41,419 bases of DNA from a virus (IMGVR_UViG_3300005253_000515:1-41419), one strand, 5' to 3'; counted from the stretch's first letter, positions 26,330-32,812 are shown. Numbers and translations: made by a program. Notes: generated by a model from the letters alone, not told the origin.

Positions 26330-27559
26330 TTAGTGATTACTGACTGGCTTTAATATACCCCTGAAAACTTGCTTATATGACGCTACTGCAAAGTCCCTGG
26401 CTGACATCCCGTGACTCCATTGGTGCGTTGTATCGTCACTTAAATACTCCCTCCCCGAATTAGGTTCTCTCTTCTTTATGTATCTGAAGTTCCTTTGTTC
26501 TTTGATACACTCCAAACTGTCTTTTGTCCAATGCTGGTAGAACTGATTAACACGTTGTCTCCTCCACTCCACACTACCCTTCCCTTTAATCGTCTCTCCC
26601 ATATTGAACCCAAGTGCTATCAATTCATCTATACTCTTCTGCTCATCAGGGTCTCCAAAAACAGGTTCTCCCCTTACACCACAACGTGTCATCTCCATAC
26701 CTATCTGATTATTGTCTAATCCAACCCTATTTATAGGGTCAGCGTAGAACATCTGCTGCGAATACAATTTGTCTCCCAAGATAACATTCTTTACTAATAC
26801 TGTCGGGTCTACTTGATAGCCGAAATCCAACCCGTAAAACACATTCCCTTCCGGTAACTGGTCAACCTGCTTGAAATGAGGATATACTAATCCCGTTATC
26901 TTCCCTAATAATCCTAGCCCATATACTTCCCACCTATTAGGGTCTTTGAATTTAGTAGCTTCTATCTCTTCTCTTTTATTTGCAGGAATAACATTAAGGG
27001 CATCTAAATAGGTTGAATGAACATAAACATTATCAGGGTCTGTCAACCACTCCTCTTCACTTATTTGCTTTTCTAATAATCTCTCCTCGTGGAACCAGAA
27101 CTCGCTTGTTGGATTCCAGTCACATATAGTAAATAGCTCAGTCCTAATATCCAACTCCCAATAGGAATCATAAGGGACATTATTAAACTCATTCCCAAAT
27201 AGTATCTGCCTCCTTGCTCCCCTTAACTTCGATGGTTGGTCAGCACTAAAGAACTCTAACTTTGATTTAGTCTCAGGATAATCATAATGGAAGTCACTTT
27301 TATTCCACCTCGCCTCATTAAATTCACCTCCCAGTATGTTAGTAAAATCCAGTATAGCACCCCTCTTCAAGTGAGGCATAGTCTCACTAACCACACTAGC
27401 TAATAGAGGTACCTTGGTCTGGCTTAATAAATTGTGTAAGAACTGGATAGCTGAGTAAGTCTTAGATGACCACGTACCGCCCTCCATGAACACCCGCCTC
27501 TTACCATCTAACCACGCTTTAGTTATCTCCTCTAAGTTCTTAGTGACTATTAAATCCAT
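26330..27559 (-). CDS. terL: Terminase large subunit
   Basis: Encodes 409 residues. ATPase: Walker A at 27-34 (GGTWSSKT, with the Ser-Lys-Thr end), Walker B at 119-124 (ILFGNE). Nuclease: the first acidic strand GLDFGYQVDPT at 243-253 and a further acidic GDPDEQKS near 305, as expected for the RNase H-like headful nuclease. The motor cuts concatemers and drives DNA into the prohead through the portal. Length is at the short end of the normal range (about 410-550). Confidence 0.88.
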   Translation of the reverse strand: MDLIVTKNLEEITKAWLDGKRRVFMEGGTWSSKTYSAIQFLHNLLSQTKVPLLASVVSETMPHLKRGAILDFTNILGGEFNEARWNKSDFHYDYPETKSKLEFFSADQPSKLRGARRQILFGNEFNNVPYDSYWELDIRTELFTICDWNPTSEFWFHEERLLEKQISEEEWLTDPDNVYVHSTYLDALNVIPANKREEIEATKFKDPNRWEVYGLGLLGKITGLVYPHFKQVDQLPEGNVFYGLDFGYQVDPTVLVKNVILGDKLYSQQMFYADPINRVGLDNNQIGMEMTRCGVRGEPVFGDPDEQKSIDELIALGFNMGETIKGKGSVEWRRQRVNQFYQHWTKDSLECIKEQRNFRYIKKREPNSGREYLSDDTTHQWSHGMSARDFAVASYKQVFRGILKPVSNH

Positions 27560-27562
27560 CTA

Positions 27563-27628
27563 TCATTTCTTCTTCGGGTGCTTCTTAGTAGATTTGTAAT
27601 CCTTATCTTTTCCCTTATGTGGCATCAT
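27563..27628 (-). CDS. Tiny basic peptide upstream of terminase
   Basis: Encodes 21 residues, about half Lys or His, between the two-helix membrane gene (4-bp overlap) and terminase (4 bp gap). AAGGAGG is four bases upstream of the first ATG. It may be a real basic peptide or simply a translated coupler that carries ribosomes to terL, whose own site (AAGAAG) is weak. Confidence 0.4.
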   Translation of the reverse strand: MMPHKGKDKDYKSTKKHPKKK

Positions 27629-27804
27629 TTACCCTCCTTAATAATAATTACACATAAAACCATGCACGGCACCATGAGACCAGCCACAGCATAACTCAGC
27701 CACGTTGGAGGCCATCCTGGGTATGACTGCATGGCTATCGCTAGGTTCCATAAACCAAGTAGAATATATCCTATCAGATACTTCTTGGGGTGATTGATTA
27801 ACAT
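27625..27804 (-). CDS. Two-helix membrane protein, holin candidate
   Basis: Encodes 59 residues behind GGGAGGG. Basic N-terminus (NHPKKY), helix one YLIGYILLGLWNLAIAM, a short SYPGWPPT loop, helix two WLSYAVAGLMVPCMVLCVIII, then a basic KEGK tail. Two membrane helices with both ends inside is the class II holin topology. No endolysin lies next to it, so the role is a topology-based suggestion. Confidence 0.5.
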   Translation of the reverse strand: MLINHPKKYLIGYILLGLWNLAIAMQSYPGWPPTWLSYAVAGLMVPCMVLCVIIIKEGK

Positions 27805-27941
27805 TCTATCCCTCCCTTAGTAGAGACACAGTACCCATTCTCGCCACGGGACTCACACTCCTCATCGGGATATAAGCAACTGTTGTCTGTATAAGTGTCT
27901 ATTACTTCCCGTATCTCTTCCCGCTTAGTCGCTGTTACCAT
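27798..27941 (-). CDS. Hypothetical Cys-containing small protein
   Basis: Encodes 47 residues. The ribosome site (AGGAAG) is too close to the ATG to be ideal. Helix EEIREVIDTYT, then four Cys in the last 27 residues (SCLYPDEECES, GYCVS, IEC), suggestive of a metal site. Overlaps the holin candidate by 7 bp. Confidence 0.45.
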   Translation of the reverse strand: MVTATKREEIREVIDTYTDNSCLYPDEECESRGENGYCVSTKGGIEC

Positions 27942-27986
27942 CTTCCTACGCCCTTATCTTAGTCCTCGTGGTGGCTGTTACAGTTA

Positions 27987-28229
27987 TCATTTATCCTCTA
28001 TAAATACTAACCAACCTTTCTTGAGTCCTGTTCCTTTCATTATCTCAATAGCAATGTAATCATCATCATTGTGGTTTTCAGCTATAGCAACTCTCTTCAA
28101 ACCCTTCTCATAAGCATCGGCTCCTGCTTCATAAATAGCTTGGTCTCGTGCTCCAATATCACCATAGTACTCATTATTTTCATTATCGGGTTTATAAGGA
28201 TTCACCCATCCTTCAGGTCTATACATCAT
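27987..28229 (-). CDS. YRPEGW-type paralog A
   Basis: Encodes 80 residues. Begins MMYRPEGWVNP and contains YEAGADAYEKG. The neighbouring gene at 28226-28474 begins MSYRPEGWENP and contains YEAGADAILTA, so the two are diverged tandem duplicates, overlapping by 4 bp. Copy A lacks the Cys-rich insert of copy B and has its own acidic C-terminal half. Function unknown. Confidence 0.65.
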   Translation of the reverse strand: MMYRPEGWVNPYKPDNENNEYYGDIGARDQAIYEAGADAYEKGLKRVAIAENHNDDDYIAIEIMKGTGLKKGWLVFIEDK

Positions 28230-28474
28230 CCCTCCTCTGGTAAATCATATACCCTTGCATATACTTGTTTTATATTAGCATCAAAGGTAAAGGTCTTGAT
28301 TGGGGACTCACTAGCCAGTTCCCATATAGCAGTTAATATCGCATCCGCCCCTGCTTCATATAGAACATATCTTTGCCACGTTTGACACACTATAGCACAC
28401 TGTGTGGTTCTAGATATATTAGGACACGTGCTGCAAGGTTCGGGATTCTCCCACCCTTCAGGTCTATAACTCAT
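28226..28474 (-). CDS. YRPEGW-type paralog B with Cys cluster
   Basis: Encodes 82 residues behind GAGGAGGG. After the shared start (YRPEGWENP) it has CSTCPNISRTTQC plus a further Cys (AIVCQ), a possible metal or iron-sulfur site, then the shared YEAGADA helix. See paralog A for the relationship. Confidence 0.65.
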   Translation of the reverse strand: MSYRPEGWENPEPCSTCPNISRTTQCAIVCQTWQRYVLYEAGADAILTAIWELASESPIKTFTFDANIKQVYARVYDLPEEG

Positions 28475-28485
28475 AATACCCTCCT

Positions 28486-28611
28486 CTAAACACGTACAGG
28501 CTCTCTAAAACAATACCGGCAGAAAGCTACTACCCTTGGGCCAGCACTTACATCAGCAGTTGTAGGTAGAATGTAATACTCCGCTCCGCACCCTGAACAT
28601 TTAACCAGCAT
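28486..28611 (-). CDS. Small zinc-ribbon protein
   Basis: Encodes 41 residues behind AGGAGGG. CSGCG near the N-terminus and CRYC near the C-terminus, about 25 residues apart, form a four-Cys zinc ribbon. It is the first gene after the tRNA-like element on this strand. Role unknown. Confidence 0.65.
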   Translation of the reverse strand: MLVKCSGCGAEYYILPTTADVSAGPRVVAFCRYCFREPVRV

Positions 28612-28628
28612 CCTACCCTCCTATATAG

Positions 28629-28706
28629 TGGGGCCGGCAGGACTCGAACCTGCAACCTTTGGTCTGTTAGCGCAAACCAATACTCTACCTACTGAGCTAC
28701 GCCCCC
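28629..28706 (-). tRNA. tRNA-like gene with enlarged anticodon arm; isotype not assignable
   Basis: 78 nt. Acceptor GGGGGCG/CGGCCCC (one G-G mismatch), TA, D arm GCTC-AGTAGGTA-GAGT, variable loop AGGTT, perfect T arm GCAGG-TTCGAGT-CCTGC, discriminator A; CCA is not encoded. The anticodon stem TTGGT/ACCAA is intact but encloses 12 nt (TTGCGCTAACAG) instead of 7, alternatively an 8-bp stem with a 6-nt loop. No standard anticodon can be read with confidence. It lies inside the late operon, between two protein genes, and must be cut out of the mRNA if functional. Confidence 0.8.
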
Positions 28707-28816
28707 GTATCTTGTGGCAGTCTCTCTAATATCTGCTCTAGAAGGAAAATAATCCTGTCCAGCTTAGAGTAGAATGGAGTAATGTCCTGTCTCTGTAATG
28801 GTGATGTCTCGTTCAT
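28697..28816 (-). CDS. Small helical protein overlapping the tRNA 5' end
   Basis: Encodes 39 residues behind AGGAGGG, with a one-base overlap with the upstream stop. A leucine/isoleucine-rich helix (FYSKLDRIIFLLEQILERL) suggests a coiled coil. Its last three codons and stop are the first ten bases of the tRNA-like gene. Function unknown. Confidence 0.6.
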   Translation of the reverse strand: MNETSPLQRQDITPFYSKLDRIIFLLEQILERLPQDTGA

Positions 28817-29100
28817 TACTCACCCTCCTTATTCTGTATCCGTTCTAGCATTGACTTCCGCTCATAACCCCACCTCGAACGACCATCCCTACAGGTTAAG
28901 GATGTTAAGGTATATTCCTTACTAAAAGCCTCTCTATCGTATACAACTCGGATAGATACAAACCATTCACATTGACAAATAGGGCATTGAAAAAGCAACC
29001 CTGTATAAGCCTCTTTCAGCACTTCATTTTGTTCCACTGCTTCAATAGGTTCAACACCTTCAGATATAACCCCGCAAGTTTTACATAAAACCTTCATCAT
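28816..29100 (-). CDS. Zinc-ribbon protein
   Basis: Encodes 94 residues behind GGAGGG. CKTCG at the N-terminus and CPICQCEW at about 39-46 form a zinc ribbon; the rest is basic and soluble (RSRWGYERKSMLERI). Not recognised beyond the zinc knuckles. Confidence 0.65.
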   Translation of the reverse strand: MMKVLCKTCGVISEGVEPIEAVEQNEVLKEAYTGLLFQCPICQCEWFVSIRVVYDREAFSKEYTLTSLTCRDGRSRWGYERKSMLERIQNKEGE

Positions 29101-29108
29101 TTACCCTC

Positions 29109-29213
29109 CTATCCCAAGATAGTTGCTACCACATAGATAATAAAAACGGTACTGCCCGCGACACTAATACCAAACGCTACTCTAAAAGCCCAGTCACTCC
29201 TTAGTTCTTTCAT
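29109..29213 (-). CDS. Single-pass membrane micro-protein
   Basis: Encodes 34 residues behind GGAGGG, with a 4-bp ATGA overlap with the stop of the TerS candidate. MKELRSDWAFRV, then GISVAGSTVFIIYVVATIL as the membrane helix. Function unknown. Confidence 0.55.
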   Translation of the reverse strand: MKELRSDWAFRVAFGISVAGSTVFIIYVVATILG

Positions 29214-29596
29214 TTACCCTCCTCTATAAGCCCACCATGAGGCTCACCACCGAGTAGCCTTTCCATTAACCCCTTAGCTCCCTCAGTGGTTACTATTATG
29301 TTAAGTATCCTATCACCCTGTACCGGCTCTTCACCTACCGACTTGCCCTCAACCCTGTCCCACACTTCCTTGAACGGAGTAACCTCACGATTGATAGCTC
29401 CCTCAATAGTGGATTCAATAAACTGCCTCCTCTTTTCCTTATCTTTAAGAGCGTGCTTTAGTTCAGAGGTGAGACTATATCCTTCCCTGTTACCTGATTT
29501 ACCAGGTTTGAATTGCGTGGCCTCTCGATTCTCCTCAAGAGCCTTCAGGGTGTTAGGATGTACCTGCTTAGGTGTTTTGTTAGTTTCTCCGGTCAT
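29210..29596 (-). CDS. Terminase small subunit candidate (DUF5681-like)
   Basis: Encodes 128 residues. Residues ~27-40 read TQFKPGKSGNREGY, the hallmark 'FkpGqSGNp.Gr' of the DUF5681 family, followed by a basic helical region (ELKHALKDKEKRRQF) and TPFKEVWDRVEGKSVG. Proteins with this start commonly lie just upstream of large terminases and are taken as small-subunit or DNA-recognition partners. It is the first gene of the leftward late block, about 2 kb ahead of terL. Confidence 0.65.
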   Translation of the reverse strand: MTGETNKTPKQVHPNTLKALEENREATQFKPGKSGNREGYSLTSELKHALKDKEKRRQFIESTIEGAINREVTPFKEVWDRVEGKSVGEEPVQGDRILNIIVTTEGAKGLMERLLGGEPHGGLIEEGK

Positions 29597-29641
29597 TGTT
29601 ATCTAGACTCCAGTGGTAGACTTACCCTAATCACTAGTACA

Positions 29642-29670
29642 TAGATAGCACGAATGGGAGGAAAAGTCAA
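29642..29670 (-). promoter_or_regulatory. Sigma70-like promoter for the late leftward block
   Basis: Minus strand: TTGACT (29670-29665), 17-bp spacer, TATCTA (29647-29642), about 46 bp before the TerS start codon. It is the only good promoter seen at the head of the 27-kb block. Host-type promoter for late genes implies use of host RNA polymerase; no phage polymerase is seen in the window. Confidence 0.6.
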
Positions 29671-29697
29671 GTAAGGTATGAATTAGTGAACAGAAAT

Positions 29698-29720
29698 AGT
29701 GTTGAGTAAAGTGTTGAGTA
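29698..29720 (+). repeat. Tandem AGTGTTGAGTA pair, possible operator
   Basis: AGTGTTGAGTA occurs at 29698-29708 and 29710-29720, a 12-bp period. The same 11-mer occurs in inverse orientation at 35108-35118, in the other intergenic region. It lies about 30 bp upstream of the late promoter -35, a position suited to a regulator. Confidence 0.5.
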
Positions 29721-29902
29721 CTGGGGGGGATAAGATTAACGTAACCTTAGAGTGGAGTTAATCAAGGGGAGGGGAAGGTAAAAGGAATGAGATTTAGAAT
29801 ATAGTATATGCTCTTCGTGAAACTGCGATGTACTTGAGAGCCTCTACGTTTCTCTCGTTAAGTTTAGCATACCATACCAAGAGGGGTAGTCTCAAGCTAA
29901 TC

Positions 29903-30028
29903 TATCACCCAAAAGGATGATTTTGGCATCACCTGAATGGGTGATTTGCTATCACCCAAAAGTATTATCGGCAACTGATATTGTATCACCCAAAAGGATG
30001 AGCACAGAATCACCCATTTGAGGGATGA
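29903..30028 (+). repeat. ATCACCC repeat cluster (iteron- or operator-like)
   Basis: TATCACCCAAAAGGATGA occurs perfectly at 29903-29920 and 29984-30001. Shortened copies begin at 29950 (TATCACCCAAAAG) and 30009 (ATCACCCATTTGAGGGATGA). A palindromic version ATCACC-TGAAT-GGGTGAT lies at 29928-29945. Together five elements fill 126 bp of the divergent intergenic region. The rest of 29597-30091 shows no coding potential I trust. Confidence 0.7.
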
Positions 30029-30091
30029 CAACGTGCTAACGACTGTGCTATTGTGAAACTGTAAGTTAAATAAAACATAGGAGGCGACAAA

Positions 30092-30211
30092 ATGAATATC
30101 AGGTTAGAGATTGCAAAGAGGTTAGCACCGATAGCAGTGCCTGCAATACACGAGATACCGGTGGCGTTGCCGATGCCAGAGGTTATCACTCTACCACTGA
30201 AGAGGCCATAA
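30092..30211 (+). CDS. Short Pro-rich peptide ahead of the structured RNA
   Basis: Encodes 39 residues behind AGGAGG (seven-base spacing). Sequence MNIRLEIAKRLAPIAVPAIH, then PVALPMPEVITLPLKRP. Not recognised. It is the first gene of the rightward block and ends 8 bp before the structured non-coding segment, so it could be a leader peptide or a 5' exon. Confidence 0.5.
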   Translation: MNIRLEIAKRLAPIAVPAIHEIPVALPMPEVITLPLKRP

Positions 30212-30219
30212 TGCCGAAA

Positions 30220-30660
30220 CTACCCTCTGGGGTAGTCGCCAGGGACTAGCAATCCTGGCCTGATGAGGCAAGCTAGACAACAATAGGCTTATATCAGACA
30301 GCTAACGTTAGTGAAACTAGACAAGTTGAAGGTTATACATCGCCAAGTCTGCTAGGCTTAGCCGGGGTATCCCTTGTAACCCGGTGGTCAAAGCAAGGGG
30401 AAGCTATCAAGTGAAAGGAAGCTCTGGAGCGATAGCGAGGTAGTTATACTGAAAGGCTAGGGTACTATAGGCAATCCTTATGACTAGAAGCCTAGATAAG
30501 CCTTACTGAGTAAGCGGGTTAAAGGAAACCTCCCCGACAGCAATAGGATACTAGCCTTCCGCAAGGAAGAGTATAAATAATGAGGGGCTAGCAGCCGGGT
30601 TACGGTTCGGCTGACTACCTCTCTGGGACACAAAGCCTAGCCTCCACGTGGTGTGTCCTG
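30220..30660 (+). ncRNA. Large structured RNA candidate (about 440 nt), family unknown
   Basis: No ORF fits 30212-30690, but complementary segments are dense. A long-range pair links 30231-30237 GGTAGTC to 30613-30619 GACTACC (competing with a local CTACCC/GGGTAG hairpin at 30220-30235). An H-type pseudoknot joins CCGGG 30362-30366/CCCGG 30380-30384 with CCCTTG 30371-30376/CAAGGG 30394-30399. Further stems are GCTATC 30403/GATAGC 30431; AAGGC-TAGG 30453-30461/CCTA-GATAA-GCCTT 30491-30504; and CTAGCC 30551/GGCTAG 30586 enclosing CTTCC-GCAA-GGAAG with a GNRA loop. AGCCG/CGGCT 30593-30612 and GGACACA 30626/TGTGTCC 30652 close the 3' part. Could be a large phage RNA (GOLLD/ROOL type), an intron or something new. 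Confidence 0.6.
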
Positions 30661-30690
30661 GGTAACGCTAATAAGGCTAAGAGGTATAAG

Positions 30691-31089
30691 ATGCTAAAAA
30701 CAATTGAGGCACTAAGATTGGAGAACCAAGCTAGAGTTGATACTACTGCTCGGCGTGATGTAGTCAGGGACGGACTCTATTACAACTTCCGCTATCGTAA
30801 TGACAGCTACAAAGCACGTAAGGCAATGATACACCCTACTTTAATGATTGCCAAGCGGGGTGACTCTATGCTTCGCTTATATGATGATGGCTCACATCAA
30901 CCCACTAAGAACCAAGAAGCCGCTATGATTAGCAAGTGTAAGGGATGGCACCAAAAGGAACGCATCTTAAAACAATTACAGATGCCGGCTTACCGGCAAT
31001 GGCTCAAGGATAACAGGCTAAAAACTAAAGATAATCCCTATTCTTCTTGGCTTATTAACGTGGTAAATAGCTGTAACAGTAGTAAATAA
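30691..31089 (+). CDS. Hypothetical basic protein
   Basis: Encodes 132 residues behind AGAGGT. Rich in Arg, Lys and Tyr (GLYYNFRYRNDSYKARKAM, KGWHQKERILKQLQMPAYRQW). Basic charge suggests nucleic-acid contact. It starts at the 3' edge of the structured RNA, whose folding could affect its translation. Confidence 0.6.
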   Translation: MLKTIEALRLENQARVDTTARRDVVRDGLYYNFRYRNDSYKARKAMIHPTLMIAKRGDSMLRLYDDGSHQPTKNQEAAMISKCKGWHQKERILKQLQMPAYRQWLKDNRLKTKDNPYSSWLINVVNSCNSSK

Positions 31090-31104
31090 AAGGAGGTAAA
31101 GGGA

Positions 31105-31281
31105 ATGAATAACCTAAAGAAACTAACAAAGGGGCAGCTAATACATCTGGTAGTCAACGTCTGTGGCAAGGACACGGGAATGATAGAAGCGAATCTAAGG
31201 AAATGTCTGGCAACACAACAGACCGCTATTGATAGCTGTCGGGACTGCCAGGACATAGCAACAAGGCTTAATGTAAGCTAA
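31105..31281 (+). CDS. Small helical protein
   Basis: Encodes 58 residues behind AAGGAGG. Helical with four Cys, including CRDC near the C-terminus (NVCGKD, KCLA, SCRDCQD). Not recognised. Confidence 0.55.
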   Translation: MNNLKKLTKGQLIHLVVNVCGKDTGMIEANLRKCLATQQTAIDSCRDCQDIATRLNVS

Positions 31282-31371
31282 CCTCTTCACCCACTGGCTC
31301 TCAGGTTCTTCATCGACTCCTGGGTGCCAGCAGTGAGTAGGATAGCTCATAGCACATTAACAATTGAATAG

Positions 31372-31711
31372 TTCGACAAGCTCACTACCTGTGGCGAGAA
31401 GCGGTAGCGAGCTATAAATAGAGCTTAAAGGTTGGATATACCGGGCCGGCGGAAGGAGTAAGCGTGAAAAAGTATAATGTGTCAGTTACATTTACCATTC
31501 AAGCAACCAGCAGAAACCAAGCGTGGGATTTAGCCGAGGAACTTATTGATAAGCACTTACGCAACCTGGCAAATGTTCATAGCGTGACCGAACTCCCAAA
31601 CCCAGACTGGTGGATAGCCGTCAACGAACCTATTAAAGCGAGATAAAATAAAACATAGCCGGCCCGGCATATCGAGCAATTCACACTGAGCATAGTCGAA
31701 GTGTTAAGCTC
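31372..31711 (+). repeat. Inverted, REP-like repeats flanking a small gene
   Basis: Left of the 31464 gene: TTCGACAAGCTCA (31372), GAGCTTAA (31421-31428), CCGGGCCGGC (31441-31450). Right of it: GCCGGCCCGG (31658-31667), CTGAGCATAGTCGAA (31686-31700), TTAAGCTC (31704-31711). Each left element has its reverse complement, perfect or near, on the right. TTCGACAAGCTCA and CTGAGC...GTCGAA are common forms of dispersed palindromic repeats in bacterial genomes. The rest of 31282-31463 carries nothing else I recognise. Confidence 0.6.
31464..31646 (+). CDS. Small alpha/beta protein inside the inverted-repeat cassette
   Basis: Encodes 60 residues from a GTG with GGAAGGAG upstream. Pattern strand (KKYNVSVTFTIQATS), helix (RNQAWDLAEELIDKHL), strand: the same 'V.f.i.A.s...A...A' logic as the 32602-32784 protein. 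Function unknown. Confidence 0.6.
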   Translation: MKKYNVSVTFTIQATSRNQAWDLAEELIDKHLRNLANVHSVTELPNPDWWIAVNEPIKAR

Positions 31712-31734
31712 AAGAATAAGAAGGAGGTAGACTA

Positions 31735-31923
31735 ATGGTAACAGCGAGAGACCTGAGAAAAGTCCTCAAGAAGAGCGGACACAGTGAAGACACAGAAATC
31801 ACCAAGTACAAGGGGAAGTATCACTTACTACATATCTTCAAGAATGGGAATACAGTCCCCTTGATTATCAGTGAGGACATCGAGGAGATTAAAGACCATA
31901 TCGACCTTTACATCATTACCTAA
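31735..31923 (+). CDS. Hypothetical small protein
   Basis: Encodes 62 residues behind AAGGAGG. Helix ARDLRKVLKKSG, then KGKYHLLHIFKNGNTVPLII, resembling small 'toxin-like' or HicA-type folds in rhythm but without their catalytic His pattern. Treat as unknown. Confidence 0.6.
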   Translation: MVTARDLRKVLKKSGHSEDTEITKYKGKYHLLHIFKNGNTVPLIISEDIEEIKDHIDLYIIT

Positions 31924-31971
31924 TACCAGTAATGCCAAGGAAAAGCAAGAATAAGAAGGAGGGATTATAGA

Positions 31972-32190
31972 ATGGAACATGCGACCGACTCAACCATATT
32001 TAAGGAGTATAAGGGAAGGATAAACGACACAAGGCGCCGAGGCGGTCAGTATTGGACCAACCTTGTGGCTTCACTACTACGCCAAGCAGATGCCGAAATA
32101 GGTAAAGACGAAACAAACAAGCTGATTCGTGAATGTAATCTATCTAAGTACGGCTGGCAGGAAGAGAACCAACCATACAGCCAATTCTAG
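31972..32190 (+). CDS. Hypothetical small protein
   Basis: Encodes 72 residues behind AAGGAGGG. Basic, helical (GRINDTRRRGGQYWTNLVAS, LLRQADAEIGKDETNKLIRE). Its leader GGAGGGATTATAGA is repeated ahead of the 32813 gene. Function unknown. Confidence 0.6.
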   Translation: MEHATDSTIFKEYKGRINDTRRRGGQYWTNLVASLLRQADAEIGKDETNKLIRECNLSKYGWQEENQPYSQF

Positions 32191-32227
32191 GGGCTTTAAC
32201 AAGGAAAGTAATAGCAGAGGAGGTAAT

Positions 32228-32602
32228 ATGGACAAGATAGCAATGATACGGGAAGTTAGAAATCAGACAGGTCTAGGTCTGAGAGAATCTAAGGAACTGG
32301 TTGAGGAGTTTCAGAACGGCGACTTGGTGGGGTCTCAAGAACTAATGGCAAAGGTAATGGCTAAAGTAAAAGCCAATCCCCACAGCCGTAGTGATGACGC
32401 TAGGAAGGCTATTAGAGATAAGGTGAAAGGCTTGTATTGGATAGTGGAGGGCTTAAAGGACATTTGCGAAGGGGACTTTGATATGCTCGACTTGCCGGAC
32501 ATCAGAGAACAAACCGAGAAGGTAGCCGATGATGCCCTGATGATTAGGGATAGGTTAGTGCGCCGACTGGAAGATACCCTAGAAACAGAGGAGGTAGACT
32601 AA
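32228..32602 (+). CDS. Protein with a ribosomal L7/L12 C-terminal-domain-like segment
   Basis: Encodes 124 residues from ATG 32228 (GAGGAGG upstream). Residues 3-28 (KIAMIREVRNQTGLGLRESK, then ELVEE) match the helix-turn-helix of the L7/L12 C-terminal domain, where bacteria have K.aVIk.VRe.TGLGLKEAK.LVe. That surface binds translation GTPases such as EF-Tu and EF-G. The Lys, Ile and Arg positions of that surface are kept. The rest is helical and acidic, so this is not a full L7/L12. A translation or transcription-linked role is inference. Confidence 0.65.
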   Translation: MDKIAMIREVRNQTGLGLRESKELVEEFQNGDLVGSQELMAKVMAKVKANPHSRSDDARKAIRDKVKGLYWIVEGLKDICEGDFDMLDLPDIREQTEKVADDALMIRDRLVRRLEDTLETEEVD

Positions 32603-32784
32603 TGAAATGGATAGTCAGGGAAATTGTCAAGCAAGAATATATCTATGAAGTTGAAGCTGAGACAGGAGAACAAGCAACACGGATTGTTGAGCAAGGAGAG
32701 GCTGGTCTAGCCAAGTCGACACGAGAACTAAAACCACAGCATATAACTCACCCTGCTGGCTATCCTTTCTCAGTGCCAGTATAG
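32602..32784 (+). CDS. Small alpha/beta protein
   Basis: Encodes 60 residues, start overlapping the previous stop by one base. MKWIVREIVKQEYIYEVEAETGEQATRIVEQG shows strand-helix order like the protein at 31464. C-terminus Pro/His-rich. Function unknown. Confidence 0.6.
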   Translation: MKWIVREIVKQEYIYEVEAETGEQATRIVEQGEAGLAKSTRELKPQHITHPAGYPFSVPV

Positions 32785-32812
32785 CTCAAATAAATATAGG
32801 AGGGATTATAGA

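Noticed and set aside
30479-30560. Group I intron P7 region
   Set aside because: GACTAG at 30481 resembles an R element, but no matching TAGTC partner lies downstream at the expected distance.
30593-30619. Group II intron domain V
   Set aside because: AGCCG...ACGGTTCGGCT has a domain V flavour, but the hairpin is only 20 nt, there is no inner helix with GNRA loop, and no GUGYG 5' end or intron-encoded protein is present.
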